DNA of 64,000 nt from Auanema rhodensis. Lineage: Eukaryota; Nematoda; Chromadorea; Rhabditida; Rhabditidae. The notes beneath the pieces were generated by a model that was not told the DNA's origin, ran no database searches, and saw nothing but the letters and a program-made list of their open reading frames with translations. Below are positions 9,842 through 20,100 of the stretch, piece by piece. A program made the position numbers and the translations under genes. The stretch covers positions 18,691,688-18,755,687 of the forward strand of contig OZ059895.1 in NCBI GenBank assembly GCA_964057225.1, written 5' to 3'. Each line of letters opens with the position of its first letter. Positions within the stretch are counted from its first letter, which is position 1.

Positions 9842-10392
9842 GAAGATCAGAGCCCGAGGAGGATCAGAAGACGGGACGACGAGAGGCCGAGGAAGATCAG
9901 AGCCCGAGGAGGATCAGAAGACGGGACGACGAGAGGCCGAGGAAGATCAGAGCCCGAGGAGGATCAGAAGACGGGACGACGAGAGGCCGAGGAAGATCAG
10001 AGCCCGAGGAGGATCAGAAGACGGGACGACGAGAGGCCGAGGAAGATCAGAGCCCGAGGAGGATCAGAAGACGGGACGACGAGAGGCCGAGGAAGATCAG
10101 AGCCCGAGGAGGATCAGAAGACGGGACGACGAGAGGCCGAGGAAGATCAGAGCCCGAGGAAGATCAGAAGACGGGACGACGAGAGGCCGAGGAAGATCAG
10201 AAGACGAGGAGGATCAGAAGACGGGACGACGAGAGGCCGAGGAAGATCAGAAGACGAGGAGGATCAGAAGACGGGACGACGAGAGGCCGAGGAAGATCAG
10301 AAGACGAGGAGGATCAGAAGACGGGACGACGAGAGGCCGAGGAAGATCAGAAGACGGTACGACGAGAAGCCTGGAGGATCAGAAGACAGGTT
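9842..10392 (+). repeat. 50-bp GC-rich minisatellite, about 11 copies
   Basis: Unit contains AGATCAGAAGACGGGACGAC and GAGAGGCCGAGGAAGATCAG and repeats every 50 bp. The first copies have AGCCCGAGGA where the last four have AAGACGAGGA, so two variants lie in separate blocks. No stop codon occurs in any plus-strand frame of the unit, which explains the long Arg/Glu/Asp-rich frame 9651-10445. Confidence 0.95.
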
Positions 10393-10855
10393 CGATTTTA
10401 CAATATTTGCAAGTTTACTATATTTACAAGTTCCGTACTACTTGATTTATTTCAGTTAATTATACGAGTTAGTGCAATTATACTAGAAAACAATACTCGA
10501 TAAGTCGCGCTCCACTGATAATCATCATAACTTGGATTCAAATGTATAAAATTCATTTATCATATTAAAAATTCAAATACAAATACTTTTCAATTTTATT
10601 TCAATATTTATATAAATATTACTATATATTTCTATGTGAAAAGAAGCGATTGTGCGAGTGATTCAAATGTATAAAATTAAAGAAGGGGGGGGGTGTAAGT
10701 CTAACATATCAGAAATTATTTAGTACTGTCAAGTACAATTCTAGGCTTAATCGTATGCACTGCCTATAGTTTCTTTCAAAAACATTATCATTAAAGAACT
10801 TTTTAAGCATAAAATTTATTAAACAAATTCACACAAGCGCGCTAAATTAGAATAA
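10393..10855. other. Right part of foldback centre; no gene seen
   Basis: AT-rich sequence with a short G run near 10685. It holds no coding signal that I can support. Confidence 0.5.
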
Positions 10856-11518
10856 AGGAGGAGTGGGTTAGGCATTTGTTAATAATTATTATGTTGATTC
10901 TATCATTAAATTATAATTAATTATCTTAATCTTTATATGTTTCAAATTATTTAAATGTTTATTAATGATTTCCAGTTTAAAATAAATGAAAAACAATTAT
11001 TCAGTTAACAATATTTATTATATAAAATTATTTTATATTTTTGAACAGTATAAAAAAGTATGAAACAATATAATAATTTTAAAAATATAATATAATTGAT
11101 TAAAATCTGAATTAAAACATTTATTTTACATAATTTTCTTTCATTTCTCGTAATTTTCAAATCGTGTACAGCCGGTTTTTGTTTTTGAAATTATTAAAAT
11201 CTTACGTAAACGTGGTTTACGTGGTCTGCCCGTCAAAGGGTATATAAGCAAATTTTTTTCAGTTGACAATCATTTCTCCGACTGTCGCCTTCCGAATAGG
11301 TCGACAGCTCCTGAGCTCTTCAGACTCCGAAGTCCTTTTACAGCTCTGCCGTACTCGCGGAAAAACAAAAGAATGAGCAAGGTATTTTATTATTTAACTT
11401 GAAGCTTTCATTTATAAGCTTATTCTCAGAAATTCCATAAGAACAACTGAAAAAATAACTTTCATATGATAGTTCTGCAGAAGAAAGACAAGAACAACTG
11501 GCATTACGGCCAACAGCT
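10856..11518 (-). repeat. Right arm of a large inverted repeat
   Basis: Reverse complement of the left arm 8409-9118: begins GGAGGAGTGGGTTAGGCATT and runs to CTCCTGAGCTCTTCAGACTC and the first of three 209-bp direct repeats. It overlaps that repeat series because the left arm holds only one such unit. Confidence 0.9.
11198..11270 (+). promoter_or_regulatory. Mirrored promoter-like block, right arm, reading rightward
   Basis: A dyad (ACGTAAACGTGGTTTACGT), a TATATAAG box at 11241-11248, and TTTTTTTCAGTTGACA with the TCAGT at about 11259. Same order as in the left arm but on the opposite strand, so the two blocks point away from each other. The TATA-to-initiator distance of about 20 is short, so the AG may instead be a splice acceptor. 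Confidence 0.4.
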
Positions 11519-11935
11519 CCTGAGCTCTTCAAACTCCGAAGTCCTTTTACAGCTCTGCCGTACTCGCGGAAAAACAAAAGAATGAGCAAGGTATTTTATT
11601 ATTTAACTTGAAGCTTTCATTTATAAGCTTATTCTCAGAAATTCCATAAGAACAACTGAAAAAATAACTTCCATATGATAGTTCTGCAGAAGAAAGACAA
11701 GAACAACTGGCATTACGGCCAACAGCTCCTGAGCTCTTCAAACTCCGAAGTCCTTTTACAGCTCTGCCGTACTCGCGGAAAAACAAAAGAATGAGCAAGG
11801 TATTTTATTATTTAACTTGAAGCTTTCATTTATAAGCTTATTCTCAGAAATTCCATAAGAACAACTGAAAAAATAACTTCCATATGATAGTTCTGCAGAA
11901 GAAAGACAAGAACAACTGGCATTACGGCCAACAGC
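11309..11935 (+). repeat. Three direct copies of a 209-bp unit
   Basis: CTCCTGAGCTCTTCA recurs at 11309, 11518 and 11727. Each copy contains CGTACTCGCGGAAAAACAAA and ends ...CTGGCATTACGGCCAACAG. The left arm has one copy. Each unit has an intron-like pair (GCAAG/GTATTTT and TTCTCAG/AAATT) about 48 bp apart. Confidence 0.92.
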
Positions 11936-14900
11936 TCCTGAGCTGGATCTTCTTCGATTCTTCCTCGGCTCTTCGATTCTTCCTCGGCTCTTCGATTCTT
12001 CCTCGGCTCTTCGATTCTTCCTCGGCTCTTCGGTTTCTTCTTGACTCTTCGGTTCTTCTTCGGTTTCTCCTGGACTCTTCGGTTCTTTTTCGGTTTTTTG
12101 GTTCCACCTGGACTCTTCCGTTCTTCCTAGACTCTTCGGTTCTTCCTCGGCTCTTCGGTTGTTCCTGCACCATTCGATTCCTCCTGGACTCTTCGGTCCT
12201 CCCTAGGCTTCTCGGCTCTTCGATTCTTCCTCGGCTCTTCGGTTTCTTCGATTCTTCCTCGGCTCTTCGGTTCTTTTTCGGTTTTTTGGTTCCACCTGGA
12301 CTCTTCCGTTCTTCCTAGACTCTTCGGTTCTTACTAGGCTCCTCGGCTCTTCGATTCTTCCTAGGCTCTTCGGTTTCTCCTAGACTCTCCGGTTCCTCCT
12401 GGACTCTTCGGTTTCTTCTGGACTCTTCGGTTCTTCCTTTTGTTCCTCGTCTCTTTGTTTCTTCCTCTGCTTCTTCTTGGCTCTTCGGCTTTTCGGCTCT
12501 TCGGCTCTTCGGTTCCTCCTGGACCTATCGGTTCTTCCTAGGCTCCTCGGCTCTTCGATTCTTCCTCGGCTCTTCGATTCTTCCTCGGCTCTTCGATTCT
12601 TCCTCGGCTCTTCGGTTTCTTCTTGACTCTTCCTTTCTTCTTCGGTTTCTCCTGGACTCTTCGGTTCTTTTTCGGTTTTTCGGTTTCACCTGGACTCTTC
12701 CGTTCTTCCTAGGCTTCTCGGCTCTTCGGTTTCTTCGATTCTTCCTCGGCTCTTCGGTTCTTTTTCGGTTTTTTGGTTCCACCTGGACTCTTCCGTTCTT
12801 CCTAGACTCTTCGGTTCTTACTAGGCTCCTCGGCTCTTCGATTCTTCCTCGGCTCTTCGATTCTTCCTCGGCTCTTCGGTTTCTTCTTGACTCTTCGGTT
12901 TCTCCTGGACTCTTCGGTTCTTTTTCGGTTTTTTGGTTCCACCTGGACTCTTCCGTTCTTCCTAGACTCTTCGGTTCTTACTAGGCTCTTCTTTTCTTCC
13001 TGGACTCTTCGGTTGTTCCTCGGCTCTTTGGTTGTTCCTGCACCATTCGATTCCTCCTGGACTCTTCGGTCCTTCCTAGGCTTCTCGGCTCTTCGATTCT
13101 TCCTCGGCTCTTCGGTTTCTTCGATTCTTCCTCGGCTCTTCGGTTTCTTCTGGACTCTTCGGTTCTTTTTCGGTTTTTTGGTTCCACCTGGACTCTTCCG
13201 TTCTTCCTAGACTCTTCGGTTCTTCCTCGGCTCTTCGGTTCTTCCTGGACTCTTCGGTTGTTCCTCGGCTCTTTGGTTGTTCCTGCACCATTCGATTCCT
13301 CCTGGACTCTTCGGTCCTTCCTAGGCTTCTCGGCTCTTCGATTCTTCCTCGGCTCTTCGGTTTCTTCGATTCTTCCTCGGCTCTTCGGTTTCTTCTGGAC
13401 TCTTCGGTTCTTTTTCGGTTTTTTGGTTCCACCTGGACTCTTCCGTTTTTCCTAGACTCTTCGGTTCTTCCTCGGCTCTTCGGTTCTTCCTGGACTCTTC
13501 GGTTGTTCCTCGGCTCTTTGGTTGTTCCTGCACCATTCGATTCCTCCTGGACTCTTCGGTCCTTCCTAGGCTTCTCGGCTCTTCGATTCTTCCTCGGCTC
13601 TTCGGTTTCTCCTGGACCCTTCGGTTCTTCCTCAGCTTCTCCTCAGCTTTTCGATTCTTCCTATGCTCTTCTGCTCTTCGGTTCTTCCTCGGCTCTTCGG
13701 TTTCTTCTGGACTCTTGGGTTTTTTTTCGGTTTTTTGGTTCCACCTGGACTCTTCCGTTCTTCCTAGACTCTTCGGTTTCTCCTGGACTCTTCGGTTCTT
13801 TTTCGGTTTTTTGGTTCCACCTGGACTCTTCCGTTCTTCCTAGACTCTTCGGTTCTTACTAGGCTCCTCGGCTCTTCGATTCTTCCTAGGCTCTTCGGTT
13901 TCTCCTAGACTCTCCGGTTCCTCCTGGACTCTTCGGTTTCTTCTGGACTCTTCGGTTCTTCCTTTTGTTCCTCGTCTCTTTCTTTCTTCCTCTGCTTCTT
14001 CTTGGCTCTTCGGCTTTTCGGCTCTTCGGCTCTTCGGTTCCTCCTGGACCTATCGGTTCTTCCTAGGCTCCTCGGCTCTTCGATTCTTCCTCGGCTCTTC
14101 GATTCTTCCTCGGCTCTTCGATTCTTCCTCGGCTCTTCGGTTTCTTCTTGACTCTTCGGTTCTTCTTCGGTTTCTCCTGGACTCTTCGGTTCTTTTTCGG
14201 TTTTTCGGTTTCACCTGGACTCTTCCGTTCTTCCTAGGCTTCTCGGCTCTTCTATTCTTCCTCGGCTCTTCGGTTTCTTCGATTCTTCCTCGGCTCTTCG
14301 GTTCTTTTTCGGTTTTTTGGTTCCACCTGGACTCTTCCGTTCTTCCTAGACTCTTCGGTTCTTACTAGGCTCCTCGGCTCTTCGATTCTTCCTCGGCTCT
14401 TCGATTCTTCCTCGGCTCTTCGGTTTCTTCTTGACTCTTCGGTTCTTCTTCGGTTTCTCCTGGACTCTTCGGTTCTTTTTCGGTTTTTTGGTTCCACCTG
14501 GACTCTTCCGTTCTTCCTAGACTCTTCGGTTCTTACTAGGCTCCTCGGCTCTTCGATTCTTCTTCGGCTCTTCGATTCTTCCTCGGCTCTTCGATTCTTC
14601 CTCGGCTCTTCGATTCTTCCTCGGCTCTTCGGTTTCTTCTTGACTCTTCGGTTCTTCTTCGGTTTCTCCTGGACTCTTCGGTTCTTTTTCGGTTTTTTGG
14701 TTCCACCTGGACTCTTCCGTTCTTCCTAGACTCTTCGGTTCTTCCTCGGCTCTTCTTTTCTTCCTGGACTCTTCGGTTGTTCCTCGGCTCTTTGGTTGTT
14801 CCTGCACCATTCGATTCCTCCTGGACTCTTCGGTCCTTCCTAGGCTTCTCGGCTCTTCGATTCTTCCTCGGCTCTTCGATTCTTCCTCGGCTCTTCGATT

Positions 14901-17140
14901 CTTCCTCGGCTCTTCGGTTTCTTCTTGACTCTTCGGTTCTTCTTCGGTTTCTCCTGGACTCTTCGGTTCTTTTTCCTTTTTTTTGGTTCCACCTGGACTC
15001 TTCCGTTCTTCCTAGACTCTTCGGTTCTTCCTCGGCTCTTCTTTTCTTCCTGGACTCTTCGGTTGTTCCTCGGCTCTTTGGTTGTTCCTGCACCATTCGA
15101 TTCCTCCTGGACTCTTCGGTCCTTCCTAGGCTTCTCGGCTCTTCGATTCTTCCTCGGCTCTTCGATTCTTCCTCGGCTCTTCGATTCTTCCTCGGCTCTT
15201 CGGTTTCTTCTTGACTCTTCGGTTCTTCTTCGGTTTCTCCTGGACTCTTCGGTTCTTTTTCCTTTTTTTTGGTTCCACCTGGACTCTTCCGTTCTTCCTA
15301 GACTCTTCGGTTCTTCCTCGGCTCTTCTTTTCTTCCTGGACTCTTCGGTTGTTCCTCGGCTCTTTGGTTGTTCCTGCACCATTCGATTCCTCCTGGACTC
15401 TTCGGTCCTTCCTAGGCTTCTCGGCTCTTCGATTCTTCCTCGGCTCTTCGATTCTTCCTCGGCTCTTCGATTCTTCCTCGGCTCTTCGATTCTTCCTCGG
15501 CTCTTCGGTTTCTTCTTGACTCTTCGGTTTTTTGGTTCCACCTGGACTCTTCCGTTCTTCCTAGACTCTTCGGTTCTTTTTCGGTTTTTTGGTTCCACCT
15601 GGACTCTTCCGTTCTTCCTAGACTCTTCGGTTCTTCCTCGGCTCTTCCGTTCTTCCTAGACTCTTCGGTTCTTTTTCGGTTTTTTGGTTCCACCTGGACT
15701 CTTCCGTTCTTCCTAGACTCTTCGGTTCTTCCTCGGCTCTTCTTTTCTTCCTGGACTCTTCGGTTCTTTTTCGGTTTTTTGGTTCCACCTGGACTCTTCC
15801 GTTCTTCCTAGACTCTTCGGTTCTTACTAGGCTCCTCGGCTCTTCGATTCTTCCTCGGCTCTTCGATTCTTCCTCGGCTCTTCGATTCTTCCTCGGCTCT
15901 TCGATTCTTCCTCGGCTCTTCGGTTTCTTCTTGACTCTTCGGTTTTTTGGTTCCACCTGGACTCTTCCGTTCTTCCTAGACTCTTCGGTTCTTCCTCGGC
16001 TCTTCTTTTCTTCCTGGACTCTTCGGTTGTTCCTCGGCTCTTTGGTTGCTCCTGCACCATTCGATTCCTCCTGGACTCTTCGGTCCTTCCTAGGCTTCTC
16101 GGCTCTTCGATTCTTCCTCGGCTCTTCGGTTTCTTCGATTCTTCCTCGGCTCTTCGGTTTCTTCTGGACTCTTCGGTTCTTTTTCGGTTTTTTGTTCCAC
16201 CTGGACTCTTCCGTTCTTCCTGGACTCTTCGGTCCTTCCTAGGCTTCTCGGCTCTTCGATTCTTCCTCGGCTCTTCGGTTTCTTCGATTCTTCCTCGGCT
16301 CTTCGGTTTCTTCTGGACTCTTCGGTTCTTTTTCGGTTTTTTGGTTCCACCTGGACTCTTCCGTTCTTCCTAGACTCTTCGGTTCTTCCTCGGCTCTTCG
16401 GTTCTTCCTGGACTCTTCGGTTGTTCCTCGGCTTCTCCTCAGCTTTTCGATTCTTCCTATGCTCTTCTGCTCTTCGGTTCTTCCTCGGCTCTTCGGTTTC
16501 TTCTGGACTCTTGGGTTCTTTTTCGGTTTTTTGGTTCCACCTGGACTCTTCCGTTCTTCCTAGACTCTTCTGTTTCTCCTGGACTCTTCGGTTCTTTTTC
16601 GGTTTTTTGGTTCCACCTGGACTCTTCCGTTCTTCCTACACTCTTCGGTTTCTCCTGGTCCTTCCTCTTGTTCCTCGTCTCTTCGTTTCTTCCTCTGCTT
16701 CTTCTTGGTTCTTCCTAGGCTCTTCGACTCTTCTGTTCCACCTCGACTCGTCGGTTCTTCCTCGGCTCCTCGACTCTTCGATTCTTTCTCGGTTCTTCGG
16801 TTTCTTCTGGACTCTTCGGTTCTTCTTCGGTTTTTTGGTTCCACCTGGACTCTTCCGTTCTTCCTAGACTCTTCGGTTTCTCCTGGACTCTTCGGTTTCT
16901 CCTGGTCCTTCCTCTTGTTCCTCGTCTCTTCGTTTCTTCCTCTGCTTCTTCTTGGTTCTTCCTAGGCTCTTCGGCTCTTCGGTTCCTCCTGGACTCGTCG
17001 GTTCTTCCTAGGCTCCTCGGCTCTTCGATTCTCCCTAAGCTCTTCGGTTTCTCCTAGACTCTCCGGTTCCTCCTGGACTCTTCGGTTCCTCCTGGACTCT
17101 TCGGTTCCTCCTGGACTGTTCGGTTCCTCATCGGCTCTTC
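11936..17140 (+). repeat. Pyrimidine-rich tandem repeat, right flank of the foldback
   Basis: Core unit CGATTCTTCCTCGGCTCTT (19 bp), with variants such as TTTTGGTTCCACCTGGACTC, organised into longer blocks. For example, GGTTGTTCCTGCACCATTCG recurs near 13.02, 13.27, 13.51, 14.79, 15.08, 15.36 and 16.04 kb. Inverted relative to 7059-8408. Three 19-bp units make a 57-bp/19-codon cycle rich in Ser, Leu, Phe and Arg on the plus strand, giving many long frames on both strands that I do not call as genes. Confidence 0.93.
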
Positions 17141-20100
17141 GACTGTATTCACGTTGTGCCCGGTGAATGTCCCTTTTTCTCTAAGATGATCAACTATATT
17201 CAAATAAAAATAATCTGAGCTTGGGTATTCAGATGTGAAGAATCTTAATTTCCTAGTGAGATTTAGCTGGGACTTCTCCTCATTCCGGAAAACAGGTTTA
17301 TATCCAGCCCCTCCAGAAGATTTGTTCACAAAAAGGTTCAGGCTCTTTTCACGTTGTGCCCGGTGAATGTCCCTTTTTCTCTAAGATGATCAACAATATT
17401 CAAATAAAAATATTCTGAGCTTGGGTATTCAGATGTGAAGAATCTTAATTTCCTAGTGAGATTTAGCTGGGACTCCTCCTCATTCCGGAAAACAGGTTTA
17501 TATCCAGCCCATCCGGAAGATTTGTTCACAAAAAGGTTCAGGCTCTTTTCACGTTGTGCCCGGTGAATGTCCCTTTTTCTCTAAGATGATCAACTATATT
17601 CAAATAAAAATATTCTGAGGATAGGTATTCAGATGTGAAGAATCTTAATTTCCTAGTGAGATTTAGCTGGGACTTCTCCTCATTCCGGAAAACAGGTTTA
17701 TATCCAGCCCCTCCAGAAGATTTGTTCACAAAAAAGTTCAGGCTCTTTTCACGTTGTGCCCGGTGAATGTCCCTTTTTCTCTGAGATCATCAACTATATT
17801 CAAATAAAAATAATCTGAGGTTGGGTATTCAGATGTGAAGAATCTTAATTTCCTAGTGAGATTTAGCTGGGACTTCTCCTCATTCCGGAAAACAGGTTTA
17901 TATCGAGCCCCTCCAGAAGATTTGTTCACAAAAAAGTTCAGGCTCTTTTCACGTTGTGCCCGGTGAATGTCCCTTTTTCTCTGAGATCATCAACTATATT
18001 CAAATAAAAATAATCTGAGGTTGGGTATTCAGATGTGAAAAATCTCAATTTCCTAGTGAGATTTTGCTGGGACTTCTCCTCATTCCGGAAAACAGGTTTA
18101 TATCGAGCCCCTCCAGAAGATTTGTTCACAAAAAGGTTCAGGCTCTATTCACGTTGTGCCCGGTGAATGTCCCTTTTTCTCTAAGATGATCAACTATATT
18201 CAAATAAAAATATTCTGAGGATAGGTATTCAGATGTGAAGAATCTTAATTTCCTAGTGAGATTTAGCTGGGACTTCTCCTCATTCCGGAAAACAGGTTTA
18301 TATCCAGCCCATCCAGAAGATTTGTTCACAAAAAGGTTCAGGCTCTATTCACGTTGTGCCCGGTGAATGTCCCTTTTTCTCTAAGATGATCAACTATATT
18401 CAAATAAAAATATTCTGAGGATAGGTATTCAGATGTGAAGAATCTTAATTTCCTAGTGAGATTTAGCTGGGACTTCTCCTCATTCCGGAAAACAGGTTTA
18501 TATCCAGCCCATCCAGAAGATTTGTTCACAAAAAGGTTCAGGCTCTATTCACGTTGTGCCCGGTGAATGTCCCTTTTTCTCTAAGATGATCAACTATATT
18601 CAAATAAAAATATTCTGAGGATAGGTATTCAGATGTGAAGAATCTTAATTTCCTAGTGAGATTTAGCTGGGACTTCTCCTCATTCCGGAAAACAGGTTTA
18701 TATCCAGCCCATCCAGAAGATTTGTTCACAAAAAGGTTCAGGCTCTATTCACGTTGTGCCCGGTGAATGTCCCTTTTTCTCTAAGATGATCAACTATATT
18801 CAAATAAAAATATTCTGAGGATAGGTATTCAGATGTGAAGAATCTTAATTTCCTAGTGAGATTTTGCTGGGACTTCTCCTCATTCCGGAAAACAGGTTTA
18901 TATCCAGCCCATCCAGAAGATTTGTTCACAAAAAGGTTCAGGCTCTATTCACGTTGTGCCCGGTGAATGTCCCTTTTTCTCTAAGATGATCAACTATATT
19001 CAAATAAAAATATTCTGAGGATAGGTATTCAGATGTGAAGAATCTTAATTTCCTAGTGAGATTTTGCTGGGACTTCTCCTCATTCCGGAAAACAGGTTTA
19101 TATCCAGCCCATCCAGAAGATTTGTTCACAAAAAGGTTCAGGCTCTATTCACGTTGTGCCCGGTGAATGTCCCTTTTTCTCTAAGATGATCAACTATATT
19201 CAAATAAAAATATTCTGAGGATAGGTATTCAGATGTGAAGAATCTTAATTTCCTAGTGAGATTTAGCTGGGACTTCTCCTCATTCCGGAAAACAGGTTTA
19301 TATCCAGCCCATCCGGAAGATTTGTTCACAAAAAGGTTCAGGCTCTATTCACGTTGTGCCCGGTGAATGTCCCTTTTTCTCTAAGATGATCAACTATATT
19401 CAAATAAAAATATTCTGAGGATAGGTATTCAGATGTGAAGAATCTTAATTTCCTAGTGAGATTTTGCTGGGACTTCTCCTCATTCCGGAAAACAGGTTTA
19501 TATCCAGCCCATCCAGAAGATTTGTTCACAAAAAGGTTCAGGCTCTATTCACGTTGTGCCCGGTGAATGTCCCTTTTTCTCTAAGATGATCAACTATATT
19601 CAAATAAAAATATTCTGAGGATAGGTATTCAGATGTGAAGAATCTTAATTTCCTAGTGAGATTTAGCTGGGACTTCTCCTCATTCCGGAAAACAGGTTTA
19701 TATCCAGCCCATCCGGAAGATTTGTTCACAAAAAGGTTCAGGCTCTATTCACGTTGTGCCCGGTGAATGTCCCTTTTTCTCTAAGATGATCAACTATATT
19801 CAAATAAAAATATTCTGAGGATAGGTATTCAGATGTGAAGAATCTTAATTTCCTAGTGAGATTTAGCTGGGACTTCTCCTCATTCCGGAAAACAGGTTTA
19901 TATCCAGCCCATCCGGAAGATTTGTTCACAAAAAGGTTCAGGCTCTATTCACGTTGTGCCCGGTGAATATCCCTTTTTCTCTAAGATCATCAACTATATT
20001 CAAATAAAAATGTTCTGAGGATAGGTATTCAGATGTGAAGAATCTTAATTTCCTAGTGAGATTTAGCTGGGACTTCTCCTCATTCCGGAAAACAGGTTTA

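Noticed and set aside
9651-10445. 264-codon Arg/Glu/Asp-rich reading frame
   Set aside because: The 50-bp unit has no stop in any plus-strand frame, so the frame simply cycles through all three. There is no splice or family evidence.
8676-11270. Long terminal repeats of a retrotransposon
   Set aside because: TATA plus TCAGT recalls an LTR promoter, but the arms are inverted, not direct, and no gag/pol-like frame or primer-binding site is visible.
11936-17140. Many long overlapping frames on both strands (Ser/Leu/Phe-rich and Arg/Glu-rich)
   Set aside because: By-products of the 19-bp repeat, which lacks stops in most frames.
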